DNA from: Phenylobacterium sp.
GTDB taxonomy: Bacteria; Pseudomonadota; Alphaproteobacteria; Caulobacterales; Caulobacteraceae
Assembly: GCF_030693625.1 (NCBI RefSeq)
Contig: NZ_JAUYAF010000019.1
Coordinates: forward strand, 1 to 64,000
Direction: 5' to 3'
DNA length: 64,000 nt
The position numbers and the translations under genes are program-made. Under the pieces are notes generated by a model. That model ran no database searches and was not told the DNA's origin. It worked only from the letters and a program-made list of their open reading frames with translations. Each line of letters begins with the position of its first letter. Position 1 is the first letter of the stretch. Shown piece by piece: positions 9,118-17,613 of this stretch.

Positions 9118-10116
9118 CTACCTGTAGGGATCGGGCTGGGACAGGTAGTTGCGGACATAGTCGGTGATGCCGTCCTCCAGCGCCGTCATCGGCTGGTTGA
9201 AGCCGGCGGCCTTCAGGCGGTCCATCTTGGCCTCGGTAAAGTACTGGTACTTGTCGCGGATGGCGGGCGGCATGGGGGTGTATTCGATCTGGGCCGGCTT
9301 GCCGGCGGCGGCGAACACCGCCTTGGCCATGTCCTCAAAGGTCCGCGCGGTTCCGGAGCCAAGGTTGTAGACCCCGTTCACCTGTTCGGATGCGCTGAGC
9401 CAGGCCACCACGTCGGCGACGTCGCGGACATAGACGAAGTCGCGGGTCTGGCCGCCGTCGGCGATGCCCTCGCGATAGGACTTGAAGAGCTGCACCGACT
9501 GGCCGCCGGCGACCTTGGGCCAGATCTGCGAGGCCACCGACTTCATCGAGTGCTTATGCTCCTCGTTGGGCCCGTAGACGTTGAAGAACTTCAGCCCCAC
9601 CCATTGCGGCGGAGCGTAGTCGCGGGCCGCCTGACGCGCGGCGAAGAGATCAAACAGCGCCTTGGACCAGCCGTAGGCGTTCAGCGGCCGCAGGGCGGCC
9701 AGGGACTGAAGATCATCCTTGTCGTCGAAGGCGGTCGCATCGCCGTAGGTGGCCGCCGAGGAGGCGTAGATGAACCGCCGCTGGCGGTCCGCGCACCAGC
9801 GGAACAGGTCGCGGCTGAGCGTGAAGTTGTTGTGGATGATCTTGTCGGCGTCGGGCTCGGTGGTCGACGAAATGGCGCCCATGTGAATGACGATCTCGAT
9901 GTCGCGCCAGCGCTTCTCCAGCCATTCGAACATGTCTTCCGGCGCCACGAAGTCGCCGATCGGGTGCTTGGCGATGTTGCGCCACTTGCCGAGCTCGGCT
10001 TCCTGAAGCCAGTCGCAGACCACCACGTCCAGGGTGGGATCTTCCGCCAGCTTGGCGACGATGTTGGAGCCGATGAAGCCGGCCCCGCCGGTGACGAAGG
10101 CGATACGACGGGTCAT
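9118..10116 (-). CDS. hldD: ADP-L-glycero-D-manno-heptose 6-epimerase
   Basis: Last step of ADP-heptose synthesis for the LPS inner core: epimerises ADP-D-glycero- to ADP-L-glycero-D-manno-heptose using bound NADP. Extended SDR fold of 332 residues: GGAGFIGSN cofactor loop at the N-terminus, IHMGAISSTTE (substrate loop typical of HldD), and the YGWSK catalytic Tyr-Lys pair. Start overlaps the hldE stop by 4 bp (ATGA), so the two are translationally coupled and work on consecutive steps. Confidence 0.95.
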   Translation of the reverse strand: MTRRIAFVTGGAGFIGSNIVAKLAEDPTLDVVVCDWLQEAELGKWRNIAKHPIGDFVAPEDMFEWLEKRWRDIEIVIHMGAISSTTEPDADKIIHNNFTLSRDLFRWCADRQRRFIYASSAATYGDATAFDDKDDLQSLAALRPLNAYGWSKALFDLFAARQAARDYAPPQWVGLKFFNVYGPNEEHKHSMKSVASQIWPKVAGGQSVQLFKSYREGIADGGQTRDFVYVRDVADVVAWLSASEQVNGVYNLGSGTARTFEDMAKAVFAAAGKPAQIEYTPMPPAIRDKYQYFTEAKMDRLKAAGFNQPMTALEDGITDYVRNYLSQPDPYR

Positions 10117-11573
10117 GTCGGTTCCTTGGCGGTCATGCGGGCGATGGCGGCGGTGGTGGAATAGCCGTCGACAATCTGGGCCAGGCGGACCTCCCCGCCC
10201 CAGGACTTCACCAGGTCGCCGCCCACCACCTGGTCCTCCGAATAGTCGGAGCCCTTGATGAGGATTTCAGGCTTGGCGGCCTCGATCAGCTTGATGGGGG
10301 TGTCCTCATCGAAGGGCACCACCAGGTCCACGGCGCCAAGACCCGCCAGCACCATGGCCCGGCCCTCCAGGTCGTTGACCGGTCGCCCCTCCCCCTTCAG
10401 CGCCTTCACCGAGCGGTCGGAGTTGAGCCCCACCACCAGCCGGTCGCACCAGGATCTGGCCTGGTTGAGATAGGTGACGTGGCCACGGTGCAGGATGTCG
10501 AAGCATCCGTTGGTGAAGCCCACCCGCAGCCCCTTGGCGCGCCAGCGGGCGATCTCGTCGGCCATCCGCTGGGGCGTGACGATCTTGCCCTCGGCGGGCG
10601 CCATGTGGGCGGTCAGCGAGGCCTCGATCAGTTCCTCGGGCAGGACGGTGGCGGTGCCCGCCTTACCCACGGCGACGCCAGAGGCGAGCATGGCGAACTC
10701 GATGGCCTGGTCCATCGGCGTTCCGGCGGCCAGGGCCAGGCCAAGCGCCGCGATGGTGGTGTCGCCGGCGCCCGAGGCGTCGAAGACATCGCGGGGCACA
10801 CCGGGGAAGTGGCGAACGGGTTGGCCGCGCACGGCGAGCGAGATGCCCTTGGCCGCCCGCGTCACCAGGATGGCCTTGGCCTCGCAGAGGCTGAGGGCGT
10901 GGGCCAGCGCGGCCTCGATCTCGGGATTGGTGCTGGTGGGCAGGCCGGTGGCGTAGGCGAGTTCGCCGGCGTTGGGCTTGATCACGTCGACCTCGCCGTA
11001 GCGCAGGAAGCTGCGGGCCTTGGAGTCGACGATCACCAGGCCGCCTGCCTCCCGACAGGCGGCGATCACCGCGTCGGTGACGACGCCCTTGCCATAGTCG
11101 GAGATCAGCACGACGCCGGCCCCGGCGGCGACGTCGCGCACCGTACGCACCAGGCGCTGCTCGACCTCGCCCACCGCCGGGATGCTGGCCTCCAGGTCGA
11201 CCCGCAGCAGCTGCTGCCCGCCCGAGACGAAGCGCGTCTTGAGCGTGGTGGGGCGGCCCGGATCGGTGACCAGGAAGCCCTCGATGCCAGTCTTGTCGCC
11301 GATCAGGCGCAGGGCCTCGTGGCCCTCGCTGTCGCCGCCCACCAGGCCGACCAGGGCGACATCACCCCCCAGGGCCGCGACGTTGCGCGCCACGTTGCCG
11401 GCCCCGCCCAGCATCACCAGCTCCCGATCACGGGCCAGGACCGGGATCGGCGCCTCGGGAGAGACTCGGGTCACCTCGCCATAGACGAAGCGGTCCACCA
11501 TCAGGTCGCCGACGCAGACGATGCGGGCGCCCGACAGACGGGTCAGCAGTTGCTGGAGGGTCGAGAGGTCCAT
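10113..11573 (-). CDS. hldE: bifunctional heptose 7-phosphate kinase / heptose 1-phosphate adenylyltransferase
   Basis: Full-length HldE of 486 residues. The N-terminal ribokinase-like domain (to about 315) has GGAGNVARN and the DASGAGDT anion-hole/catalytic signature and phosphorylates heptose 7-phosphate at C1; the C-terminal nucleotidyltransferase domain (from about 340) has FTNGCFDILHRGHV (HxGH-type motif) and adenylylates the product. It heads the hldE-hldD pair. In C. crescentus-like bacteria these genes supply the LPS core. Confidence 0.95.
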   Translation of the reverse strand: MDLSTLQQLLTRLSGARIVCVGDLMVDRFVYGEVTRVSPEAPIPVLARDRELVMLGGAGNVARNVAALGGDVALVGLVGGDSEGHEALRLIGDKTGIEGFLVTDPGRPTTLKTRFVSGGQQLLRVDLEASIPAVGEVEQRLVRTVRDVAAGAGVVLISDYGKGVVTDAVIAACREAGGLVIVDSKARSFLRYGEVDVIKPNAGELAYATGLPTSTNPEIEAALAHALSLCEAKAILVTRAAKGISLAVRGQPVRHFPGVPRDVFDASGAGDTTIAALGLALAAGTPMDQAIEFAMLASGVAVGKAGTATVLPEELIEASLTAHMAPAEGKIVTPQRMADEIARWRAKGLRVGFTNGCFDILHRGHVTYLNQARSWCDRLVVGLNSDRSVKALKGEGRPVNDLEGRAMVLAGLGAVDLVVPFDEDTPIKLIEAAKPEILIKGSDYSEDQVVGGDLVKSWGGEVRLAQIVDGYSTTAAIARMTAKEPT

Positions 11574-11589
11574 GCGGTTGTTTATGGCA

Positions 11590-12441
11590 CTAGGCGCGGG
11601 CGGTATGAATGGCCTTCAGGCTGCGAAGCAGGCCCTCGGCACTGTCCAGCGGCAGGGTGCTGGGCCCATCGCAGAGCGCCGCGTCGGGATTAGGGTGGAA
11701 CTCCAGGAAGACGCCGTCAGCGCCGGCGGCGATCGCGGCCTTGGCGATGATCGGGACCCCCTCACGCCGGCCGCCGGTCGAGGCGCCCTGGGTGCGCGGA
11801 TCCGCGCCCGGGAGCTGGACGGCATGGGTCGCGTCGATGGTGACCGGCACGCCGAGCTTCTGCATCTCCCCGATGCCCAGCATGTCCACCACCAGGTTGT
11901 TGTAGCCAAAGGTGGTGCCGCGCTCGCAGAGCACGCTGATCTGCGCGCCGCCCAGGGCCTCGCGCACCTTGTCGACCATCTGCTTGGTGTCCCACGGGGC
12001 CATGTTCTGGGATTTCTTCTGGTGCAGCCACCCACCCCGGCTGTGGGCCGCGCGCGCCGCGGCGACCACCAGGTCGGTCTGGCGGCCCAGGAAGGCCGGC
12101 ATCTGGACGATATCGGCGACCTCGGCCACCGGCTCTGCCTGGCTGACCTCGTGCAGGTCGGTGCAGATCGGAACGTCGAACTCGTCCTTGATCGCCTGCA
12201 GGATCTCGAGGCCCTTTTCGAGACCGGGACCACGGTAGCTATGGATCGACGAGCGGTTGGCCTTGTCGAAGCTGGCCTTGAACACATAGGGCAGGCCCAG
12301 ATCGCGGCAGATGGCCTTCAACTGGCGAGCCGTGACGCGAGCCAGCTCCAGGTCTTCCAGGACATTCAGGCCAGCGATCACGAACAGCGGCTGGCCGTCG
12401 CCAATCGAGATGTTCCACTTGTTCAGGGTCAGAACGGCCAT
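11590..12441 (-). CDS. kdsA: 3-deoxy-8-phosphooctulonate synthase (Kdo-8-P synthase)
   Basis: Condenses arabinose 5-phosphate and phosphoenolpyruvate to Kdo 8-phosphate for lipid A/LPS. 283 residues, as usual for KdsA, with FKASFDKANRSS, GLEILQAIKDEF, the QTDLV substrate loop and CERGTTFGYNNLVVDM; the Cys at the metal site (near ICTDLH and CERG) should be checked to assign the metal class. The ATG at 12441 has a GGAG upstream; an in-frame start at 12501 would add an unlikely Arg/Pro-rich tail. It follows the ADP-heptose genes (16 bp after hldE start), forming an LPS-precursor cluster. Confidence 0.95.
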   Translation of the reverse strand: MAVLTLNKWNISIGDGQPLFVIAGLNVLEDLELARVTARQLKAICRDLGLPYVFKASFDKANRSSIHSYRGPGLEKGLEILQAIKDEFDVPICTDLHEVSQAEPVAEVADIVQMPAFLGRQTDLVVAAARAAHSRGGWLHQKKSQNMAPWDTKQMVDKVREALGGAQISVLCERGTTFGYNNLVVDMLGIGEMQKLGVPVTIDATHAVQLPGADPRTQGASTGGRREGVPIIAKAAIAAGADGVFLEFHPNPDAALCDGPSTLPLDSAEGLLRSLKAIHTARA

Positions 12442-12622
12442 GGGCGGACTCCGGATCGGTCGGGGGTTTGAGCCTAAGTGGCGCGCGGGGCGCCTCTTCA
12501 CAAGCTGGAATTCGTCGCCTGCATCCGGTGCCGGAACGCGGCCGTAGGTTCAGCAAGGGTTCTCGAATTTTCCCGACGCCAAACCAGTGTTAGTATCCAG
12601 TGAGAGATCGGGAGTTGCAGCC

Positions 12623-13876
12623 ATGACCCTGGCGCACGAATCGTCCCTGACCGCCCTTGCGGCCTCGCCGCGCGCCTTCCGCCGACTCCCCGCCTTGGCC
12701 GATGTCCCCGTCATCTTCCGCAACGCCCTGCGGATGATGGCGCACAACTGGATGGCGGGGGAACTCACCTTCGTCACGCCGAAAGGCCATGAATTGCGCC
12801 TGGAGGGCGAGCCGGGTCCCAAGGCCCGCATCATCGTTCGCGACTTCCGCTTCATCCGCCGCGCCCTGGCAGCCGGCGATATCGGCTTCGCGGAGGGCTA
12901 TGCGGCCGGAGAATGGGATACGCCGGACCTGACAGCGGTGCTCAGCGTCTTTTCGCTGAACTTCGAGAACCTGCGCCGGGTGACCCAGGGCAATCCCATG
13001 GTGGGCGTTTTCAACGTCCTGAGCCATGCCCTGAACGGCAATTCCCGTAGGGGGTCCAAGCGGAACATCCACGCCCACTACGATCTGGGCAATGACTTCT
13101 ACGCGCGCTGGCTGGACCCCAGCATGACCTACTCCTCGGCCAGGTTCGCCCATCCCGGCCAGAGCCTGGAGGCCGCCCAGGCCAACAAGTACCGGGCGCT
13201 GGCCGAACGGATGGACCTGAAGGCCGGACAGACCGTGCTGGAGATCGGCTGCGGCTGGGGCGGCTTCGCCGAATACGCGGCCCGGGAGGTCGGGGCCAAG
13301 GTCACCGGCATCACCATCTCCAAGGCGCAGCACGACTTCGCCGCAAAGCGCATGTTCGACCAGGGCCTGAGCGACCGCGCCGAGATCAAGCTGATCGACT
13401 ACCGCGACGTGGGCGGGACCTTTGATCGGGTGGCCTCCATCGAGATGTTCGAGGCCGTGGGCGAACGCTACTGGCCCACCTATTTCAACAAGATCGATCA
13501 GGTCCTGGCCCCAGGCGGCCGCGCTGGTCTGCAGATCATCACCATCCAGGAAGAGCTGTTCGAGGACTATCGCCGCCACGCAGACTTCATCCAGAAGTAC
13601 ATCTTCCCCGGCGGGATGCTGCCGTCGGAGAGCAAGCTCAAGGCCGAGACGGACCGGGCGGGCCTCGCCTGGACCGGAATTACCCGCTTCGGCCAGGACT
13701 ATGCCGACACCCTGGCCCAATGGGCAGAACGGTTCGACGCCCGTTGGGACGACATCAAGGGCGCCGGTTTCGATGAGAAGTTCCGCAAGATCTGGCGCTT
13801 CTATCTCAGCTATTGCGACGCTGGTTTCCGCACCGGTCGCACCGATGTGGTGCAGCTTGGCCTCTCAAAGGCCTGA
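12623..13876 (+). CDS. cfa: cyclopropane-fatty-acyl-phospholipid synthase
   Basis: SAM-dependent enzyme that adds a methylene bridge across double bonds of membrane phospholipids. 417 residues from this ATG (GGGAG Shine-Dalgarno 10 bases upstream). The N-terminal lipid-binding region (to about 130) precedes the methyltransferase fold with HYDLGNDFYARWLD, the SAM-binding EIGCGWGGFAEYAA loop, and SIEMFEAVGERYWPTYF, all typical of CfA synthases. Divergent from kdsA. Confidence 0.94.
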   Translation: MTLAHESSLTALAASPRAFRRLPALADVPVIFRNALRMMAHNWMAGELTFVTPKGHELRLEGEPGPKARIIVRDFRFIRRALAAGDIGFAEGYAAGEWDTPDLTAVLSVFSLNFENLRRVTQGNPMVGVFNVLSHALNGNSRRGSKRNIHAHYDLGNDFYARWLDPSMTYSSARFAHPGQSLEAAQANKYRALAERMDLKAGQTVLEIGCGWGGFAEYAAREVGAKVTGITISKAQHDFAAKRMFDQGLSDRAEIKLIDYRDVGGTFDRVASIEMFEAVGERYWPTYFNKIDQVLAPGGRAGLQIITIQEELFEDYRRHADFIQKYIFPGGMLPSESKLKAETDRAGLAWTGITRFGQDYADTLAQWAERFDARWDDIKGAGFDEKFRKIWRFYLSYCDAGFRTGRTDVVQLGLSKA

Positions 13877-13919
13877 TCGCCCCCTGTTCGGACGCCCGAT
13901 GGCCCCTTAAGTAGCGGGC

Positions 13920-14918
13920 ATGACCGTCGCACACAGCGTCCTGGACGCCATCGGAAACACGCCGCTCATTCGCCTGGCTCGCGCCAGCGAGGCCACGGGC
14001 TGCGAAATCCTCGGCAAGGCCGAGTTCATGAACCCCGGCCAGTCCGTGAAGGACCGGGCGGCGCTTCACATCATCCGCGACGCGGAACGAAGCGGCCTGT
14101 TGAAACCGGGCGGTCGGATCGTGGAGGGGACGGCCGGCAACACCGGCATCGGCCTGGCCATGGTCGCCGGGGCCAGCGGCTACAAGACCACCATCGTCAT
14201 CCCGCGCACCCAGAGCCAGGAAAAGAAGGACGCCATCCGCCTCCTGGGCGCGCAACTGGTGGAGGTGGACGCGGCCCCCTACTCCAATCCCGACAACTAT
14301 GTCCGCTATTCCGGACGGTTGGCCGAAGAACTTAATGCGAAGGAGCCGGCCGGCGCGATCTGGGCCAACCAGTTCGACAATGTCGCCAACCGCCTGGCCC
14401 ACGTCGAGACCACGGGTCCTGAGATCTGGGAGCAAACGGACGGGAAGGTGGACGCCTTCATCTGCGCCGTGGGCTCCGGCGGAACGCTGGCCGGGGTGGC
14501 CGAGGCGCTGCGGGCGAGGAATCCCAAGGTGGCCATCGGCCTGGCCGACCCGCACGGCGCGGCGCTCTACAGCTACTTCACCGACGGCGAACTCAAGTCG
14601 GAGGGGACCTCGATCAGCGAGGGCATCGGCCAGGGGCGGATCACCGCCAATCTGGAGGGCCTGAAGATCGACCATGCCTACCGCATCGGCGACGAGGAGA
14701 TGCTGCTGGCCATCTACGACATGGTCGAGCATGAAGGGCTGGTGATGGGCGGCTCCACCGGCATCAACGTCGCCGGCGCCATCCGCATGGCCAAGGACCT
14801 GGGGCCAGGCCACACCATCGTGACCATCCTGTGCGACCAGGGCTCGCGCTATCAGAGCAAGATCTACAATCCCGAGTTCCTGAAGGAGCGGGGCCTGCCT
14901 GTCCCCGGCTGGCTATGA
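13920..14918 (+). CDS. cysK: cysteine synthase A (O-acetylserine sulfhydrylase)
   Basis: PLP enzyme making cysteine from O-acetylserine and sulfide. 332 residues with DAIGNTPLIRL at the N-terminus, the Schiff-base lysine in GQSVKDRAA, the phosphate/substrate loop GTAGNTGIGLA and VGSGGTLAG. A cystathionine beta-synthase-like activity cannot be excluded because the fold-II motifs are shared. It overlaps sseA by 4 bp (ATGA), which ties cysteine synthesis to sulfur transfer. Confidence 0.93.
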   Translation: MTVAHSVLDAIGNTPLIRLARASEATGCEILGKAEFMNPGQSVKDRAALHIIRDAERSGLLKPGGRIVEGTAGNTGIGLAMVAGASGYKTTIVIPRTQSQEKKDAIRLLGAQLVEVDAAPYSNPDNYVRYSGRLAEELNAKEPAGAIWANQFDNVANRLAHVETTGPEIWEQTDGKVDAFICAVGSGGTLAGVAEALRARNPKVAIGLADPHGAALYSYFTDGELKSEGTSISEGIGQGRITANLEGLKIDHAYRIGDEEMLLAIYDMVEHEGLVMGGSTGINVAGAIRMAKDLGPGHTIVTILCDQGSRYQSKIYNPEFLKERGLPVPGWL

Positions 14919-15751
14919 CCGACCCCCTGGTTTCCGCGGACTGGCTGGCGTCCCGCCTGGGCGAAGTCCAGGTGGTGGACGCCACCTGGTTCATGCCGGG
15001 CGAGGGCCGCGAATGTCATGCCGAGTATCTGGCCGCCCACATCCCGGGGGCCGTCTTTTTCGACATCGACGCCATCGCCGACAAGACTGTGGACCTCCCC
15101 CACATGCTGCCGACGGCGGAGACTTTCGCCGAGATGGCTGGGGAGCTCGGCCTGTCACGGGACGCCACAGTCGTGGTCTATGACAGCTTCGGGATCCGCT
15201 CGTCCGCGCGGGTCTGGTGGACTCTGCGGGTGATGGGCTTCGACAAGGTCTTTGTGCTGGATGGCGGCTTCAAGACATGGCTGGCCGAGGGCCGCCCCAC
15301 CGAGGCTGGCCCCGCCACCCTGCCCCCAACGGCACTCTCGCCCCGCCTGAACGCCCGGCTGGTGCGCGACGTGTCGGCGGTGAAGAACCTGCTTGAATCG
15401 AAGGCCGCCCAGCTGGTGGACGCCCGCGGCGCGGCCCGTTTCCGCGGCGAGGCGCCGGAGCCTCGCGCCGGGCTGAGATCGGGCCACATGCCGGGCGCCC
15501 GCAATACGCCCTTCGACAGCCTTCTGAATGCGGACGGCACGATGAAGCCGGCCGACCAGCTGAGACCGCTGTTCGCCGCCGCCAAGGTGGACCTCGGCGC
15601 CCCCATCGTCACCACCTGCGGCTCGGGCGTGACCGCCTCGGTGGTCGCCCTGGCCCTGGCCCGTCTCGGCCGCGCGGACGTGGCCGTCTATGACGGCTCC
15701 TGGACCGAATGGGGCGGCCGCAGCGACACCGCCGTGGTGACCGGTTCTTGA
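14915..15751 (+). CDS. sseA: 3-mercaptopyruvate sulfurtransferase
   Basis: Two tandem rhodanese domains, 278 residues. The catalytic loop in the second domain reads CGSGVTA, the form typical of mercaptopyruvate rather than thiosulfate sulfurtransferases; the first domain (YDSFGIRSSARVWW) has the usual inactive loop. Start chosen at the ATG overlapping the cysK stop (ATGA) because a longer in-frame start would run 84 bp into cysK. It transfers sulfane sulfur from 3-mercaptopyruvate. Confidence 0.92.
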   Translation: MTDPLVSADWLASRLGEVQVVDATWFMPGEGRECHAEYLAAHIPGAVFFDIDAIADKTVDLPHMLPTAETFAEMAGELGLSRDATVVVYDSFGIRSSARVWWTLRVMGFDKVFVLDGGFKTWLAEGRPTEAGPATLPPTALSPRLNARLVRDVSAVKNLLESKAAQLVDARGAARFRGEAPEPRAGLRSGHMPGARNTPFDSLLNADGTMKPADQLRPLFAAAKVDLGAPIVTTCGSGVTASVVALALARLGRADVAVYDGSWTEWGGRSDTAVVTGS

Positions 15752-16239
15752 AGGTCCGCCTGGCGACCCCGAACGACATCCCTGCCCTGCCGCGCATCGA
15801 ACGTTCGGCGGGCGAGGCCTTTCGGGGCACCGATCAGGCCTGGATCGCAGACGACATCGTCGCCGAGGCCGACGCCTATCCGCCGCTGATCAAGGCCGGC
15901 GGGGTCTGGGTGGCCGAGGAGGACGAGGTCGTGGCGGGCTTCATCTCCACGCAGCCCGTGGCGGGCGCCTTCCACATCCTGGAGCTGGCCGTCGGCCGCG
16001 ACCACCAGCGCAAGGGCATCGGCCGCGCCTTGATGGATGTCGCCCTCACACAGGCCCGGCGCGTAGGCTATCGCGCCGCGACCCTGACCACCTTCCGCGC
16101 CATCCCCTGGAACGCGCCCTTCTATGCGCGCCTGGGCTTTGAGCTCCTGGACGCGCCGCCGACGGCGCTGGCCGCCATCCTCGCCGAGGAGGCGGCCCGC
16201 GGCCTGACCGACCGCTGCGCGATGCGCCTTGTCCTCTAG
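15748..16239 (+). CDS. GNAT-family N-acetyltransferase
   Basis: A 163-residue GNAT protein starting LKVRLATPNDIPALPRIE, with motif A (ELAVGRDHQRKGIGRALM: the R/Q-x-x-G-x-G/A acetyl-CoA loop) and motif B NAPFYARLGFELLD. I place the start at TTG 15748, which overlaps the sseA stop (TTGA); an ATG at 15709 would lie inside sseA. Substrate unknown. It completes a tightly coupled cysK-sseA-GNAT run and converges on the P450 gene with a 4-bp overlap. Confidence 0.85.
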   Translation: MKVRLATPNDIPALPRIERSAGEAFRGTDQAWIADDIVAEADAYPPLIKAGGVWVAEEDEVVAGFISTQPVAGAFHILELAVGRDHQRKGIGRALMDVALTQARRVGYRAATLTTFRAIPWNAPFYARLGFELLDAPPTALAAILAEEAARGLTDRCAMRLVL

Positions 16240-17510
16240 TTCCGGGTCGGGATGATCACCGGCAGGGTTTCGTAGCCCTTCACGAACACCGAGTGGGTCC
16301 GCTGGGGTTCGCCCACCACCTCGACGGTGGGGAAGCGGGCCAGGATCTCCTCCCAGATGATCTGCAGCTGCAGCTCGGCCAGGCGGTTGCCGACGCAGCG
16401 GTGGACGCCGAAGCCGAAGGAGAGGTGCTGGCGGGGCCGCTCCCGGTCGATGATGTAGTTATCGGGATTGGCGATGACCTCGTCGTCGCGGTTGCCCGAG
16501 ACGTACCACATGGCCACCCGGTCGCCCTTGCGGATGGTCTTGCCGCCGATCTCGTGGTCCTGCGTCGCCGTGCGCGCCATGTGGGCCAGGGGCGTCTGCC
16601 AGCGGATGGTCTCCGACACCATGGACGGAATCAGGGACGGGTTCTCCCGCAGCTTGCGGTACTGGGCCGGGTTCTGGTTCAGGGCGTAGATCGAACCGGA
16701 GATGGTGTTCCGGGTGGTGTCGTTGCCGCCGATGATCAGCAGGGTGACGTTGCCGTGGTACTCATGCTCGTCCATGTCCCGCGTGGCCGGGTTGTGGGCC
16801 AGCATGGAGATCATGTCGAACTTCGGCTCGGTGTCCTTGATCCGGTCGGCCCACAGGCCGTCGAAGGCGTCAAAGCACTTGGTGAGCTCGCTGCGCTTCT
16901 GCTCCCAGCTCTCGCAGACCCCGTGGCCGGGCGGATTGGTCATCATGTCCGACCAGTAGGTCAGGTCGCGGCGGCGTTCGAAGGGGAAGTCGAAGAGGGT
17001 GGCCAGCGTCATGGCCGTCAGCTCCTTCGAGACCAGGTCCACCCAGTCGAAGGTCTCGCCGATGGGCAGGCCATCCAGGATGGCGCCAGCCCGCTCGCGG
17101 ATCACCGGCGCCATCTGGGCCAGGTTGTGAGGCGCCACGGCCGGGCTGACCGCCTTGCGCTGCACATCGTGCTTGGGCGGATCCATGCCGATGAAGCTGG
17201 GCCGAGTCGGCCGGCCGGCCGATTCGGCCTTGGACTCCAGGCTCTGCAGGACGATGCCGTCGGCCGAGGAGAACACCTGATGATTGGTGTCGATGGCCAT
17301 GATGTCGTTGTACTTGGTGACCGACCAATAGGGCCCGTACTCGCTGTTTTCCGTGTAGTGGACCGGGCTTTCGCGGCGCAGGCGCTCAAATTGGGCCCAC
17401 ATGGTGTCGCTGGTGAACAGCTCCGGCTGGGCGGGATTGAGCTGATCCAGCGGCAGAGCCGCGGCCTGCTGGCGGGCCTCCTGGCGGATATCGACGGAAC
17501 CGTCGCTCAT
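16236..17510 (-). CDS. cytochrome P450
   Basis: A 424-residue soluble bacterial P450. The heme-thiolate motif is FGFGVHRCVGNRLAE near residue 370, the I-helix oxygen-activating motif is GGNDTTRN, and the K-helix ExxR is SETIRWQ. The ATG at 17510 follows a strong AGGGAGGA Shine-Dalgarno; a longer in-frame start at 17732 adds an unsupported tail. No ferredoxin or ferredoxin reductase gene is adjacent, so its redox partner is elsewhere. It resembles steroid/fatty-acid-acting alphaproteobacterial P450s, but the substrate is not visible. Confidence 0.94.
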   Translation of the reverse strand: MSDGSVDIRQEARQQAAALPLDQLNPAQPELFTSDTMWAQFERLRRESPVHYTENSEYGPYWSVTKYNDIMAIDTNHQVFSSADGIVLQSLESKAESAGRPTRPSFIGMDPPKHDVQRKAVSPAVAPHNLAQMAPVIRERAGAILDGLPIGETFDWVDLVSKELTAMTLATLFDFPFERRRDLTYWSDMMTNPPGHGVCESWEQKRSELTKCFDAFDGLWADRIKDTEPKFDMISMLAHNPATRDMDEHEYHGNVTLLIIGGNDTTRNTISGSIYALNQNPAQYRKLRENPSLIPSMVSETIRWQTPLAHMARTATQDHEIGGKTIRKGDRVAMWYVSGNRDDEVIANPDNYIIDRERPRQHLSFGFGVHRCVGNRLAELQLQIIWEEILARFPTVEVVGEPQRTHSVFVKGYETLPVIIPTRN

Positions 17511-17613
17511 GGTCGTCCTCCCTGGCAGGCGGACTCTCGAGGGTCCGCTCAGATGTCGTTGAACAGATGACGCCGAACCGAACGCTGTATTGCAAGGGGG
17601 AACTGCCCCAGCG

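Noticed and set aside
8320..10164. 614-codon plus-strand frame opposite the DUF3089 and hldD genes
   Set aside because: Antisense shadow in high-GC DNA; no recognisable motif and it crosses two confident genes on the other strand.
16293..17570. 425-codon plus-strand frame opposite the P450 gene
   Set aside because: Shadow of the P450; its sequence shows no fold signature.
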